Shown piece after piece: positions 46,350 to 54,843 of a DNA stretch of 64,000 bases. Both the position numbers and the translations under genes were made by a program. This stretch comes from UBA2365 sp964594045. GTDB taxonomy: Bacteria > Bacteroidota > Bacteroidia > Chitinophagales > Saprospiraceae. Under the pieces are notes generated by a model. The model saw only the letters and a list, made by a program, of their open reading frames with translations. It was not told where the DNA came from and did not search any database. Each line of letters opens with the position of its first letter. Positions within the stretch are counted from its first letter, which is position 1. Location of the stretch: assembly GCA_964594045.1 (NCBI GenBank), contig CAZQKR010000007.1:1-64000 (forward strand), written 5' to 3'.

Positions 46350-46580
46350 ATGTTGAAATTCAATTGTTTTTACCCTGATCTCCTGAAATCAGAGAAGCTA
46401 AGACGTAAACCACTTACATGGTTTATTTTAGCAAGGGTCTCTAAAGAATTTGAAGGGAAACCAACAAAATAAAAGTCGGAAATTATGCCTTTGCTTTTTG
46501 AAAAAAGATGAGAGGAATTGTTGGTAAAGATTTTTAAATCATTGGCAGTTTTGTGTATTCGAAAAACTTAGATATAAGCA
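46350..46580 (+). pseudogene. Possible degraded gene of unknown family
   Basis: One frame reads as protein-like sequence from an ATG at 46350, with in-frame stops at 46470, about 46509 and about 46569. The segments between the stops keep a helical, amphipathic pattern. The family is not recognised, and random AT-rich sequence cannot be excluded. Confidence 0.25.
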
Positions 46581-46916
46581 AATATCTTATAATAAGGCAC
46601 ATATCGTGATTTTTGCAACTTTTTTTGTCGCATTTTATCATTTTTATAAATATTAGTTTAGCACTAAACCTTTAAGCTGTTATGATTGAAAATGAGGCAA
46701 CCAGTTAAATTTGGAAGCAGAAAGCATAATCATAAATCAATGAGCCGAATGAATTTTTCAAGTTAACCAGTATAGAAGGATTTTAATCAGTCTACTCACT
46801 TTTAATTTTGATCAGTGGCAAATATTAGTGCTGTTTGCTTTTAAATGGTTAAAAATAAATATTATTCCAATTCTAAGGGGCAAGTTTTACCTAAACAAAG
46901 ATTTTTTAATAAAAAC

Positions 46917-46948
46917 TTGTGGATGTAATATAAATTGATTTATCTTTG
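46917..46948 (+). promoter_or_regulatory. Predicted promoter of the TetR/RND efflux operon
   Basis: TTG at 46917-46919, a 21-nt spacer and TATCTTTG at 46941-46948 match the Bacteroidota consensus, 34 nt before the first gene of the operon. TetR proteins usually repress their own operon from sites near the promoter, so this region is the likely operator, though no long dyad stands out. Confidence 0.6.
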
Positions 46949-46982
46949 TAAGTAAATACTCACAAACTAAATAGTAATTGAT

Positions 46983-47393
46983 ATGAATGGCAGAAATAAC
47001 ATAGCAATTGGTCTTCTCACGATGGGTCTTTTTATGTTGTATGGATTTCTTCTTATCTACCTTCGGGATTTTGCTCCAGGCAAGGAGGAATGGGTTAATT
47101 CTTATAGTTATGGAAAGCATTTCGAGGCACGATTAGCACATGTACATGGCAATTTATTTGCCTTGCTGAATATTCTGATTGGTTATCTTTTATTACAATT
47201 CAGGCATAAACTTAGAAATGTAAAAACAATTTCATGGCTGGCTTTAACCGGATTATTAATGCCTGCAGGTATTTTAGGCGAGGTTTATTTAGGATTGCCT
47301 CCGATATTTGTTTTGATAGGTGCTATTGCAATGACCGCTTCTGTGATTTGGCTTGGCATTTCATTTTTTAAATCGAAAATAAACAATGAGTAA
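46983..47393 (+). CDS. Small four-helix membrane protein, first gene of the efflux operon
   Basis: The 136-residue protein has four hydrophobic helices (about 7-27, 55-72, 80-98 and 105-128). A His-containing segment (ARLAHVHGNLFALLN) lies at the start of helix 2. No family is named with confidence. Its end overlaps the TetR gene by 8 bp, so it belongs to the same transcript. Confidence 0.7.
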   Translation: MNGRNNIAIGLLTMGLFMLYGFLLIYLRDFAPGKEEWVNSYSYGKHFEARLAHVHGNLFALLNILIGYLLLQFRHKLRNVKTISWLALTGLLMPAGILGEVYLGLPPIFVLIGAIAMTASVIWLGISFFKSKINNE

Positions 47394-47979
47394 AACAGAA
47401 TTTTCAGCAAGGCAAATAGAAATAATGGAAGCAGCTACAAAACGGATACATCTACATGGTATCCAAAAGCTGACTATTAAAAATCTTGCTTTCGATTTAA
47501 ATTTATCAGAAGCCGCGCTCTATCGCCACTTTAAAAGTAAGGATGAAATTTTATTTATGCTTTTAAATTATTTCATAGTAGATATGTATGATCAAGTAGA
47601 GACAATTTTGAATGATAAAGAAACGCATCCTTCTGAGTATCTAAAAAAAATTTTCACAACTCAATTAGAAACATTTGTTAAAAACCCGTCCATAGTGAGT
47701 ATAATTTTCTCAGAAGGTATTTTTCATTTCAATGCTCAACTTAAGGATATGGTTTCCGGAATGATGGAAAGGATGCATAAAATTATCAGCGGGATTATTT
47801 TAAAAGGACAAAATGAAGACATTTATGGAATGCTTTTGAGTTCCGAACAACTTGCCACAATAATTATGGGAAGTATGCGAATGGTTGTTTTGAATTGGAA
47901 ACTGAGTGGGCATAACTCGGATATTGTTAAAAATGGAACTATAATTTTAAACGGACTTTTGAAAATGTTTGAAAAATGA
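47386..47979 (+). CDS. TetR-family transcriptional regulator
   Basis: The 197-residue protein has the TetR N-terminal helix-turn-helix (about 8-55: LTIKNLAFDLNLSEAALYRH then FKSKDEILFMLL) and an all-helical ligand-binding domain. It lies inside the efflux operon and overlaps the genes on both sides (8 bp and 4 bp). It most likely represses this operon until a toxic compound binds. The ligand is not predictable. Confidence 0.92.
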   Translation: MSKTEFSARQIEIMEAATKRIHLHGIQKLTIKNLAFDLNLSEAALYRHFKSKDEILFMLLNYFIVDMYDQVETILNDKETHPSEYLKKIFTTQLETFVKNPSIVSIIFSEGIFHFNAQLKDMVSGMMERMHKIISGIILKGQNEDIYGMLLSSEQLATIIMGSMRMVVLNWKLSGHNSDIVKNGTIILNGLLKMFEK

Positions 47980-48365
47980 AAAAATACATCAACTACTTTT
48001 CAGCTTTTATCTTAACAGGATTTGGGTTATTGACACTATTCATGAGTGCATCTGTTATTTTTGATTTATTTGGTATCCGTGAAAAGGAAGGAAACTATGT
48101 GCTGTTTGTTGTCCTGGCAAATTTTATTTGTGGATTCCTGTACCTGCTTTCCGCATATGGTTTTATAAAAAGGGAGAAATGGCTGACAAAAATTCTCGGA
48201 ACTACAGTTTTTATCCTGGCTGTTACGTTTATAGCATTATTTTTTCATATTCAAACAGGAGGTATTTATGAAACTAAAACAGTCGAAGCTTTGACTTTCA
48301 GAACGATCTTGACAGTTGTTTTCACAGCAGTGTCCTATTTTACTGTTACAAGAAACAGACGCTAA
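47976..48365 (+). CDS. Small four-helix membrane protein
   Basis: The 129-residue protein has four hydrophobic helices (about 7-29, 44-62, 71-90 and 103-122). It overlaps the TetR gene by 4 bp (ATGA) and precedes the TolC gene by 12 bp. The function is unknown; a role linked to the pump or to membrane stress is inferred from position. Confidence 0.68.
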   Translation: MKKYINYFSAFILTGFGLLTLFMSASVIFDLFGIREKEGNYVLFVVLANFICGFLYLLSAYGFIKREKWLTKILGTTVFILAVTFIALFFHIQTGGIYETKTVEALTFRTILTVVFTAVSYFTVTRNRR

Positions 48366-48377
48366 AAAATTTTATCT

Positions 48378-49709
48378 ATGAAGTTAGTAAACACTTACAA
48401 ACAATTTATTTTCCTGTTTTTGCTTTTGGTCATGTTTGAGCCATTGAGCGGGCAGGAATGGACACTGCAACAATGTATTGATACTGCACAAATTTATAAT
48501 AAGTCATTACAAATAAACCGCAATAATATTGCTATTGGTGAGCAAAGGGAAAGAGAAGTAAAAAGTAATTTAATTCCTAAGCTAAGCCTTAATGCGGATT
48601 ACAAATATTTTTCGAATTTACCCTATCAGTTGATGCCGCTATCAACGTTTAATCCTCTTGCTCCCGAAGGGCAATTTAAAGAAGCTCAGTTTGGTGTTCC
48701 ACATAACATCAATGCCAATCTGCAAATGTCCATGCCGCTATATAATCCGCAATTATATGGAAGCATTCAAAATTCACAGATTGCAAAAGAACTGAATGAA
48801 CTTCAATTCCAAAAAACAGCAGAACAAATTGTATATGATATATCAATACTTTACTACAATGCTCAAATTCTTCAGCATCAGCTGGTATTTATAGACAGCA
48901 ACCTTTCAAACGTTGATTTATTACTTAAAAACCTGGAGCAGCTAAATGAGCAATTATTGGTTAAAAAGACCGATGTAGATAAAGTGAAATTGCAGAAAGA
49001 TCAATTAAAAACGCAAAAAGAAAATGTGAGCAATAAATTATATCAACTATTGAACGCTTTGAAGATTGCGATGGGAATTTCTTTAGAGAAAAATATAGAT
49101 ATTAAAAAAGAAATTCTTTTTCAACAGGGAGCTGAATATTCCAATATTCGGAATCTTGATCTGAAAATTATCACTGCGCAAAATAAACTACTGAAAAATG
49201 AACTAAATATACTTAATAAATCAAGGTACTTACCCTCACTTCATTTAATTGCTACCTACGGAACTACGGGTTTCGGGTATGATGTAAAACCAGACAATTT
49301 TTTAAATTTTTATCCCGTTGGATTTGCAAGTGTGCAATTTTCCTATCCTATATTCAATGGAACTGTAACGCAAAGAAAAATGAGCATTAAAAAGCTTGAG
49401 TTAATCAACAACGACCTTCAAGCAGCATTAATTTCAGAAAAAAACAAAATAGAAATTGATAATGCATTAAGGCAAAGGGTTGTTGCACAAAAAATTATAG
49501 GCACAACCAAAAATCAGATTTCATTTGCTCAAAATATTTTAAATCAAATATCTCTGCAGCAAAGACAGGGTACAGCCAGCCTTTATGAGGTTTTGCTGGC
49601 AGACAATGCTTTACGTGAAGCGCAGCAAAATTATTTATCGGCAATAATTGACTATCTGAAAGCTGATTTGGAATTAAAAAAACATTCAGGCAGTATTAAT
49701 TTAAATTAA
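48378..49709 (+). CDS. TolC-family outer membrane efflux protein
   Basis: The 443-residue protein has a signal peptide (about 1-25, ending EPLSGQ) and two long helical hairpin repeats typical of TolC (for example EWTLQQCIDTAQIYNKSLQI at the start and QRQGTASLYEVLLADNALRE near the end). It forms the trimeric outer-membrane tunnel of a tripartite pump. The adaptor gene follows after 24 bp. Length and motifs are normal for the family. Confidence 0.93.
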   Translation: MKLVNTYKQFIFLFLLLVMFEPLSGQEWTLQQCIDTAQIYNKSLQINRNNIAIGEQREREVKSNLIPKLSLNADYKYFSNLPYQLMPLSTFNPLAPEGQFKEAQFGVPHNINANLQMSMPLYNPQLYGSIQNSQIAKELNELQFQKTAEQIVYDISILYYNAQILQHQLVFIDSNLSNVDLLLKNLEQLNEQLLVKKTDVDKVKLQKDQLKTQKENVSNKLYQLLNALKIAMGISLEKNIDIKKEILFQQGAEYSNIRNLDLKIITAQNKLLKNELNILNKSRYLPSLHLIATYGTTGFGYDVKPDNFLNFYPVGFASVQFSYPIFNGTVTQRKMSIKKLELINNDLQAALISEKNKIEIDNALRQRVVAQKIIGTTKNQISFAQNILNQISLQQRQGTASLYEVLLADNALREAQQNYLSAIIDYLKADLELKKHSGSINLN

Positions 49710-49733
49710 CATCAAATCATTAAAAATCACCAT

Positions 49734-50789
49734 ATGAATTGGAAGAAAATAATCGGAATTATAATTTTAGGAGCTTTGATTGTACTGGTAGTAATAAAAC
49801 TCAAAAACAATAAAGAAATTGCCCAACAAAAAGTTTATCAATACGATAAAGATACACCAGTTACAGTGAGTATCGATACTATACAGTTGCAGGAAATCAG
49901 TAACGAAAATTTTTTTACCGGCACATTTGAACCAAATAAAGAAAGTAAGATCAGTGCCGAAGTACAGGGAAAAATTAACTCAATTTTTGTTGAAGTTGGA
50001 GATTATTTAGGCAAAAAACAGCCGATAGTTCAATTAGATCATTCTTTACTCAAACTGCAACTTCAAGCCATTGAAGTGCAGATTGAAGGACTTCAAGCTG
50101 ATGTAAACCGTTATACTATTTTGGCAAATGCTGATGCAGTTCAGGGAATACAATTGGAAAAGGCAATTCTTGGTTTGAAATCAGCAAAAGTACAACAGGC
50201 CATATTACAGGAACAAATTGATAAAACCACAATTAAATCACCCTTTAACGGAGTTGTTACTGCAAAATTAAATGAAGAAGGCGGCTTTGCCGCTCCCGGA
50301 GTTCCTTTGGTTCAAATCACTGATATAGCAGAATTAAAGTTTACAATCAATATACCCGAAACAGAATTACAAAACTTCGACCTGAATCATTTTTACAAAG
50401 TAACTGTTGATGCCATTCCGGACATTTCATTAAAAGGGAAATTGATCCTGAAAGGAAGTAAAGCAAACCCGGGGAACAGTTTTCCTTTACAGTTTTCAGT
50501 GAAAAACTCATCTGATTTAAAAATTAAATCGGGCATGTTTGGTAAAGTCCACACCGCCAAATCATCTGATAAACAAGGAATTATGATTCCAACTTCTTCT
50601 ATTTTTAATGAAGGAGAAATCACTAAAGTGTACCTGGTCGAGGATGGCAAAGCTGTATTAAAGCAAATTTCTGTTGAAAAAAATATAGGGAATAAATCAG
50701 TTGTTTCACAGGGACTGCAAACGGATGATATTATTATAACGAACGGATTTATCAATCTGTTTGATGGAGCAAAAGTTGTGGTGAAATAA
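49734..50789 (+). CDS. RND efflux pump periplasmic adaptor (membrane fusion protein)
   Basis: The 351-residue protein starts with a membrane anchor (about 5-23, IIGIIILGALIVLVVIK). A lipoyl-like (barrel-sandwich) domain split by a short coiled-coil hairpin follows: KISAEVQGKINSIFVEVGDY and TTIKSPFNGVVTAKLNEEGG. Beta-barrel and membrane-proximal domains come last. It links the inner-membrane pump to the TolC channel. It lies 24 bp after the TolC gene and 11 bp before the pump gene. Confidence 0.93.
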   Translation: MNWKKIIGIIILGALIVLVVIKLKNNKEIAQQKVYQYDKDTPVTVSIDTIQLQEISNENFFTGTFEPNKESKISAEVQGKINSIFVEVGDYLGKKQPIVQLDHSLLKLQLQAIEVQIEGLQADVNRYTILANADAVQGIQLEKAILGLKSAKVQQAILQEQIDKTTIKSPFNGVVTAKLNEEGGFAAPGVPLVQITDIAELKFTINIPETELQNFDLNHFYKVTVDAIPDISLKGKLILKGSKANPGNSFPLQFSVKNSSDLKIKSGMFGKVHTAKSSDKQGIMIPTSSIFNEGEITKVYLVEDGKAVLKQISVEKNIGNKSVVSQGLQTDDIIITNGFINLFDGAKVVVK

Positions 50790-50800
50790 ATTCAGCGAAA

Positions 50801-53800
50801 ATGAATATAACAGATTTATCAATCAATCGCCCATCGCTGATCATTGTGCTATTCAGTGTACTTACTCTATTAGGTATAATTGGTTTCAAAAACCTCAGTT
50901 ATGAATTAATGCCCGACTTTAACCAACCGGTCGTTGTTGTGAAAACTGCCTATCCTGGTGCAGAACCAAATGAGGTAGAGACTTCCGTTTCCAGGAGAAT
51001 TGAAGACGCTTTATCAAATCTGGAAGGGGTTGATTATCTCGTTACAAAATCATTGCCCAATGCTTCCATAATCATAGCAAATCTTAAATACGGGACTGAT
51101 TTGGACAAAACCATACAGGATGCCCAACGCTATATTGATAATATCCGGAAAGATTTACCGAAAGACATCTTGAATCCTGTGATGAGTAAAGTTTCCCCAA
51201 ATGATTTGCCTATTATGTCAATCAGCGCAACAAGTAATTTAACTTCAACAAACTTCTATCAAAAATTAAAAGACGATTATCTTCCCCAAATACAGCAATT
51301 AAAAGGTGTGGCGGAGATTACCATTTTAGGAGGTGAAGAAAGAGAGATACAGGTTATTGTAGATAAGGACAAATTAAAATTATACAAAGTGTCGCTTTTT
51401 CAGGTTGTGGAAGCAATCAACCGTTCGGGTATTGATTTACCTGCGGGCAAAATTCAAACAGAAACGGAAAGCAATTCGGTTCGTTTGGTTGGTAAATTTA
51501 GCAACCTTGATGAAATAAAAAATGTTCAGGTGGCAATGCCTGTTCCCGGTAGTCCGGTTTATGTAAAAGATGTAGCAAAAGTCATTGATGGAATTAAAGA
51601 ATTAAGTTCGGTAAACCGGTATAATGGAAAGAACGGAATAGGTTTGTTGATCAAAAAACAAGGCGATGCGAATGCTGTTGATGTATCAAAAGCTATCCGT
51701 GACCAATTCAAAGCAATCGAAAACCAAAATGTTGATACCGGTACTCAGTTCATAATCGCAGATGATAGTACAGATAATACCATTGCAGCAGTTAATTCGG
51801 TTGTTTTTGATTTGATATTAGCTATAATACTTGTGTCGCTTGTGATGCTATTATTTTTAAGAAGTTTCAGAAATTCATTGATCGTTTTAGTGGCCATTCC
51901 CACTTCACTGATTACCGCTTTTGCAGTGATGTGGTTTTTGGGTTATACATTAAACCTGATGACGTTGCTGGCTATGTCACTGATTATTGGAATATTGGTA
52001 GATGATGCAACGGTAGTTTTAGAAAATATTCAGCGACATTTAGATATGGGAAAACTAAAACGAGATGCTGCTTATGACGGTAGAATGGAGATTGGATTTT
52101 CTGCCTTGTCGATCACACTCGTAGATGTGGTTGTTTTTCTTCCCATTTTATTTCTACAGGTCTTTGTGGCTGATATGTTAAAACAATTTTCAGTGGTTGT
52201 AATTATATCTACATTAACGAGTCTTTTAGTAGGATTTACATTAACGCCCTGGATGGCGTCACGCATAGGCGAAAAAGAAGATTTAAAACCAACTAATTTA
52301 TTCAATCGATTTTTACTTTGGTTTGAAAATCAATTGAATAAATTCATTAACTGGTATAGCATTACATTGAATTGGGTATTTAGCCATAAACTCATTTTTA
52401 CAGCATTTCTACTGATTTTGTTTGCCGGAACAGCCGGAATGATGAAACAAGGTATAATTGGAAAAGAATTGATTTCAACAGGTGACCAGGGTAAATTCCG
52501 GATAGCTTTAGAGTTTGACAAAAGCACATCTTTAGAAAAAAATAATAAGATTTCTAACAGAATTGAAGATTTTATTCTTGCAAAACCGGAAGTAGCAACG
52601 CTTTTCAGCAATGTTGGTGGTTCCAGTCAAGGCATGGGAAGTCTGGGTGTTGGCGCATCAAATAAAACAGAATTTACGGTTCAGCTTAAACCCAAGAAGG
52701 AAATAAATAATCTGTCAACAGAAGATTTCATGATAAAGCTTCGAAGTCAATTACAAAAAGACTTTGCAGGCATCAATTTTTCTATAATGGCATTGGGTTT
52801 GATACCACGAACAGCGCCGATTGAAATAACTTTAAGCGGGATTAATTTCAGTCAAGTATTACAGACCGGTAAAAATTTAAAAGGTGCTATTGAAAAAATT
52901 CCTGGAGCTGACAATGTGCGTTTATCTGTAGAAGCTGGAAGCCCAGAATTGAAAATAATTCCTGATAAAGACAAAATGCAGCGATTAGGATTAAACACTG
53001 CTTATGTTGCCACTAATCTGCGAACTGCCTTTACGGGAAGTGACGAGGCTTCACTAACTGAAAACGGAACTGAATACCCGGTAAGGATTTGGTTAGATAA
53101 ATTCAATCGGCAAAGTTATGATGATATCAATCAGTTAAATATCATCAATCCTGCAGGAATCCCTGTTGAAGTTAGCCAATTTGCAAAAGTCAAAAGCGAT
53201 AATTCACCTTCATTACTTGAAAGAAAAGACCGGCAACCTGCCGTAACTATTACAGCCGATGCCTTGGGTAGACCATCCGGTACTGTAGCTGACGATGTTG
53301 TCGCACACCTTAAAAAGAATCCATTACCTCCAGAAATTCAAATGACCTGGGGAAGTGATATTAAACGACAGCAAGACAGTTTTGGATCATTAGGTTCGGT
53401 ATTGATCATTTCATTTTTGCTTATCTATTTGATTATGGTTGCTTTGTATGACAGTTATATTTATCCTTTCGTGGCACTGTTTGCAATACCGGTTGCAGCC
53501 ATCGGTGCGTTCCTTGCAGTAAATTTATCGATGAGCAATTTAAGTTTGTTTGCATTACTGGGATTGATCATGTTAATGGGCCTGGTGACCAAAAACTCCA
53601 TTTTAATAGTTGATTTTACGAATCAGTTGAAGGCTGAAGGAAAACATTTCAAAGATGCACTTTTAATTGCAGGAAAGGAGCGTATGAGACCCATATTAAT
53701 GACTACTTTATCTATGGCAATTGGAATGTTACCCATAGCTTTAGCAAAAGGCACAGCCGCTGAATGGAAAAATGGTTTGGCCTGGATTATTATTGGTGGA

Positions 53801-53893
53801 CTCCTATCATCACTCATATTAACTATTTATCTGGTTCCGATGGTTTATTTTATAGTGGATACGCTTAAATTAAAACTTCAAATTAAAAAATGA
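50801..53893 (+). CDS. RND-family efflux pump (HAE1/AcrB-like permease)
   Basis: The 1030-residue protein shows the RND layout of 12 transmembrane helices in two halves, each with a large periplasmic loop. It begins ITDLSINRPSLIIVLFSVLT and keeps the helix-4 proton-relay segment MSLIIGILVDDATVVLENIQ, with adjacent Asp residues. The second half carries LFALLGLIMLMGLVTKNSIL. Length matches AcrB-type pumps. It exports drugs, dyes, detergents or similar compounds using the proton gradient. It ends the operon, with AT-rich sequence and a long palindrome downstream. Substrates are unknown. Confidence 0.95.
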   Translation: MNITDLSINRPSLIIVLFSVLTLLGIIGFKNLSYELMPDFNQPVVVVKTAYPGAEPNEVETSVSRRIEDALSNLEGVDYLVTKSLPNASIIIANLKYGTDLDKTIQDAQRYIDNIRKDLPKDILNPVMSKVSPNDLPIMSISATSNLTSTNFYQKLKDDYLPQIQQLKGVAEITILGGEEREIQVIVDKDKLKLYKVSLFQVVEAINRSGIDLPAGKIQTETESNSVRLVGKFSNLDEIKNVQVAMPVPGSPVYVKDVAKVIDGIKELSSVNRYNGKNGIGLLIKKQGDANAVDVSKAIRDQFKAIENQNVDTGTQFIIADDSTDNTIAAVNSVVFDLILAIILVSLVMLLFLRSFRNSLIVLVAIPTSLITAFAVMWFLGYTLNLMTLLAMSLIIGILVDDATVVLENIQRHLDMGKLKRDAAYDGRMEIGFSALSITLVDVVVFLPILFLQVFVADMLKQFSVVVIISTLTSLLVGFTLTPWMASRIGEKEDLKPTNLFNRFLLWFENQLNKFINWYSITLNWVFSHKLIFTAFLLILFAGTAGMMKQGIIGKELISTGDQGKFRIALEFDKSTSLEKNNKISNRIEDFILAKPEVATLFSNVGGSSQGMGSLGVGASNKTEFTVQLKPKKEINNLSTEDFMIKLRSQLQKDFAGINFSIMALGLIPRTAPIEITLSGINFSQVLQTGKNLKGAIEKIPGADNVRLSVEAGSPELKIIPDKDKMQRLGLNTAYVATNLRTAFTGSDEASLTENGTEYPVRIWLDKFNRQSYDDINQLNIINPAGIPVEVSQFAKVKSDNSPSLLERKDRQPAVTITADALGRPSGTVADDVVAHLKKNPLPPEIQMTWGSDIKRQQDSFGSLGSVLIISFLLIYLIMVALYDSYIYPFVALFAIPVAAIGAFLAVNLSMSNLSLFALLGLIMLMGLVTKNSILIVDFTNQLKAEGKHFKDALLIAGKERMRPILMTTLSMAIGMLPIALAKGTAAEWKNGLAWIIIGGLLSSLILTIYLVPMVYFIVDTLKLKLQIKK

Positions 53894-54029
53894 ATTTTCA
53901 TTTTTAATCAAAACTTTTAGATTTTGCATGACAGATAATCTTGAGTAAAAAAACTGAGATCCAATAGAAATTATTGATTGTCTACTCATTAAGATCTTTA
54001 AACATATAAAAATATTATATATTTCCAAC

Positions 54030-54066
54030 CCAGACCTTATAGGTTTTCAAAACCTATAAGGTCTGG
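54030..54066. repeat. Perfect 37-nt palindrome (18-bp arms) at the end of the hydrolase gene
   Basis: CCAGACCTTATAGGTTTT and AAAACCTATAAGGTCTGG flank a single C, so the whole is one inverted repeat that would fold into a ~16-bp stem. The minus-strand hydrolase gene ends inside it, so the palindrome overlaps its last four codons. It separates two convergent transcripts and could terminate both. Sequences of this CCTATAAGG type recur as dispersed elements in Bacteroidota (recalled, not checked). Confidence 0.75.
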
Positions 54067-54822
54067 CTGAACATCCACTCCATCAATCCTTTTTCCCGGA
54101 TGGCAGCATTCCAGACATCATGGCCTCCTTCCGGATATTCAGTATATTTTGGTTTTGCACCGGCTTTTTCAAGGGCACTGACCAGCTCCCGGGACAATTT
54201 TACCGGGACAACAGGGTCTTTTGCTCCGTGGAAGATCCACAGCGGGACATTGACAAAATATTTTGCCCGTGCAATATCTATTCCGCCACATACAGGCATT
54301 GCTGCTGCAAACCATTCCGGGCGCCTGCTGATGAGGTCCAGAGTTCCGTATCCGCCCATGGACAATCCACCGACATAGACCCTGGAAGGATCCACACGCG
54401 AGTCCCTGATCAGTTCAGCGATCCACTCCATCACAGCCTCCATGGACCTGGTGGCAGCCGGCTGTTTTCCGTTACGCCACTCCTTGTCATTCAAAGGCGC
54501 CCAAAAGTCATCGTCAGGACATTGCGGAGCTGCAACGATGCAGGGGAAATTTCGCTGGACAGAGTCAGAGATCACATAAGGTACCACGTGTTTCAACTGG
54601 CTGATGTTGTCATTTCCCCTTTCGCCCATTCCGTGCAGCCAGATGAAAAGCGGTAAGCTGTTTTTCCCTGCCGATTTAGGAAAATAGATCTTGAATGGGA
54701 AGTTCCATGCCTGAGGAAGCCCGGAATTTCTGAGGACTGGTCATGGCCTTTTTTCCCGTAAAACATCCTGTAATGAATATTAGGACGATAACCGTCAAAA
54801 TGATGAATCCAATTGTTCTCAT
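54054..54822 (-). pseudogene. Frameshifted alpha/beta hydrolase lipoprotein (phospholipase/carboxylesterase-like)
   Basis: One frame starts at ATG 54822 with a lipoprotein signal (MRTIGFIILTVIVLIFITGC) and stops at 54676-54678. The next frame is open from about 54740 and runs as FKIYFPKSAGKNSLPLFIWL then HGMGERG to the end. Together they make one normal esterase: oxyanion segment LHGMGERG, nucleophile Ser in GLSMGG, catalytic Asp in HGAKDPVVPV and His in GGHDVW. A one-base change between 54679 and 54740 would join them. The intact part alone (191 residues from 54629) lacks the first strands and signal. Assembly error or recent inactivation are both possible. It lies 21 bp downstream of the M16 peptidase gene on the same strand. 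Confidence 0.75.
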
Positions 54823-54843
54823 GTCATTTATTTTGATTGTACG

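Larger units (their letters stand above)
46245..46982. other. Long AT-rich gap with a possible degraded gene and the efflux-operon promoter
   Basis: No intact gene over 60 codons. A 40-codon ORF at 46350-46472 (RRKPLTWFILARVSKEFEGK) continues in the same frame after its stop as sensible-looking sequence (KSEIMPLLFEKR, then EELLVKIFKSLAVLC), broken by further stops. This looks like a decayed gene. The promoter of the next operon is at the right end. Confidence 0.4.
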
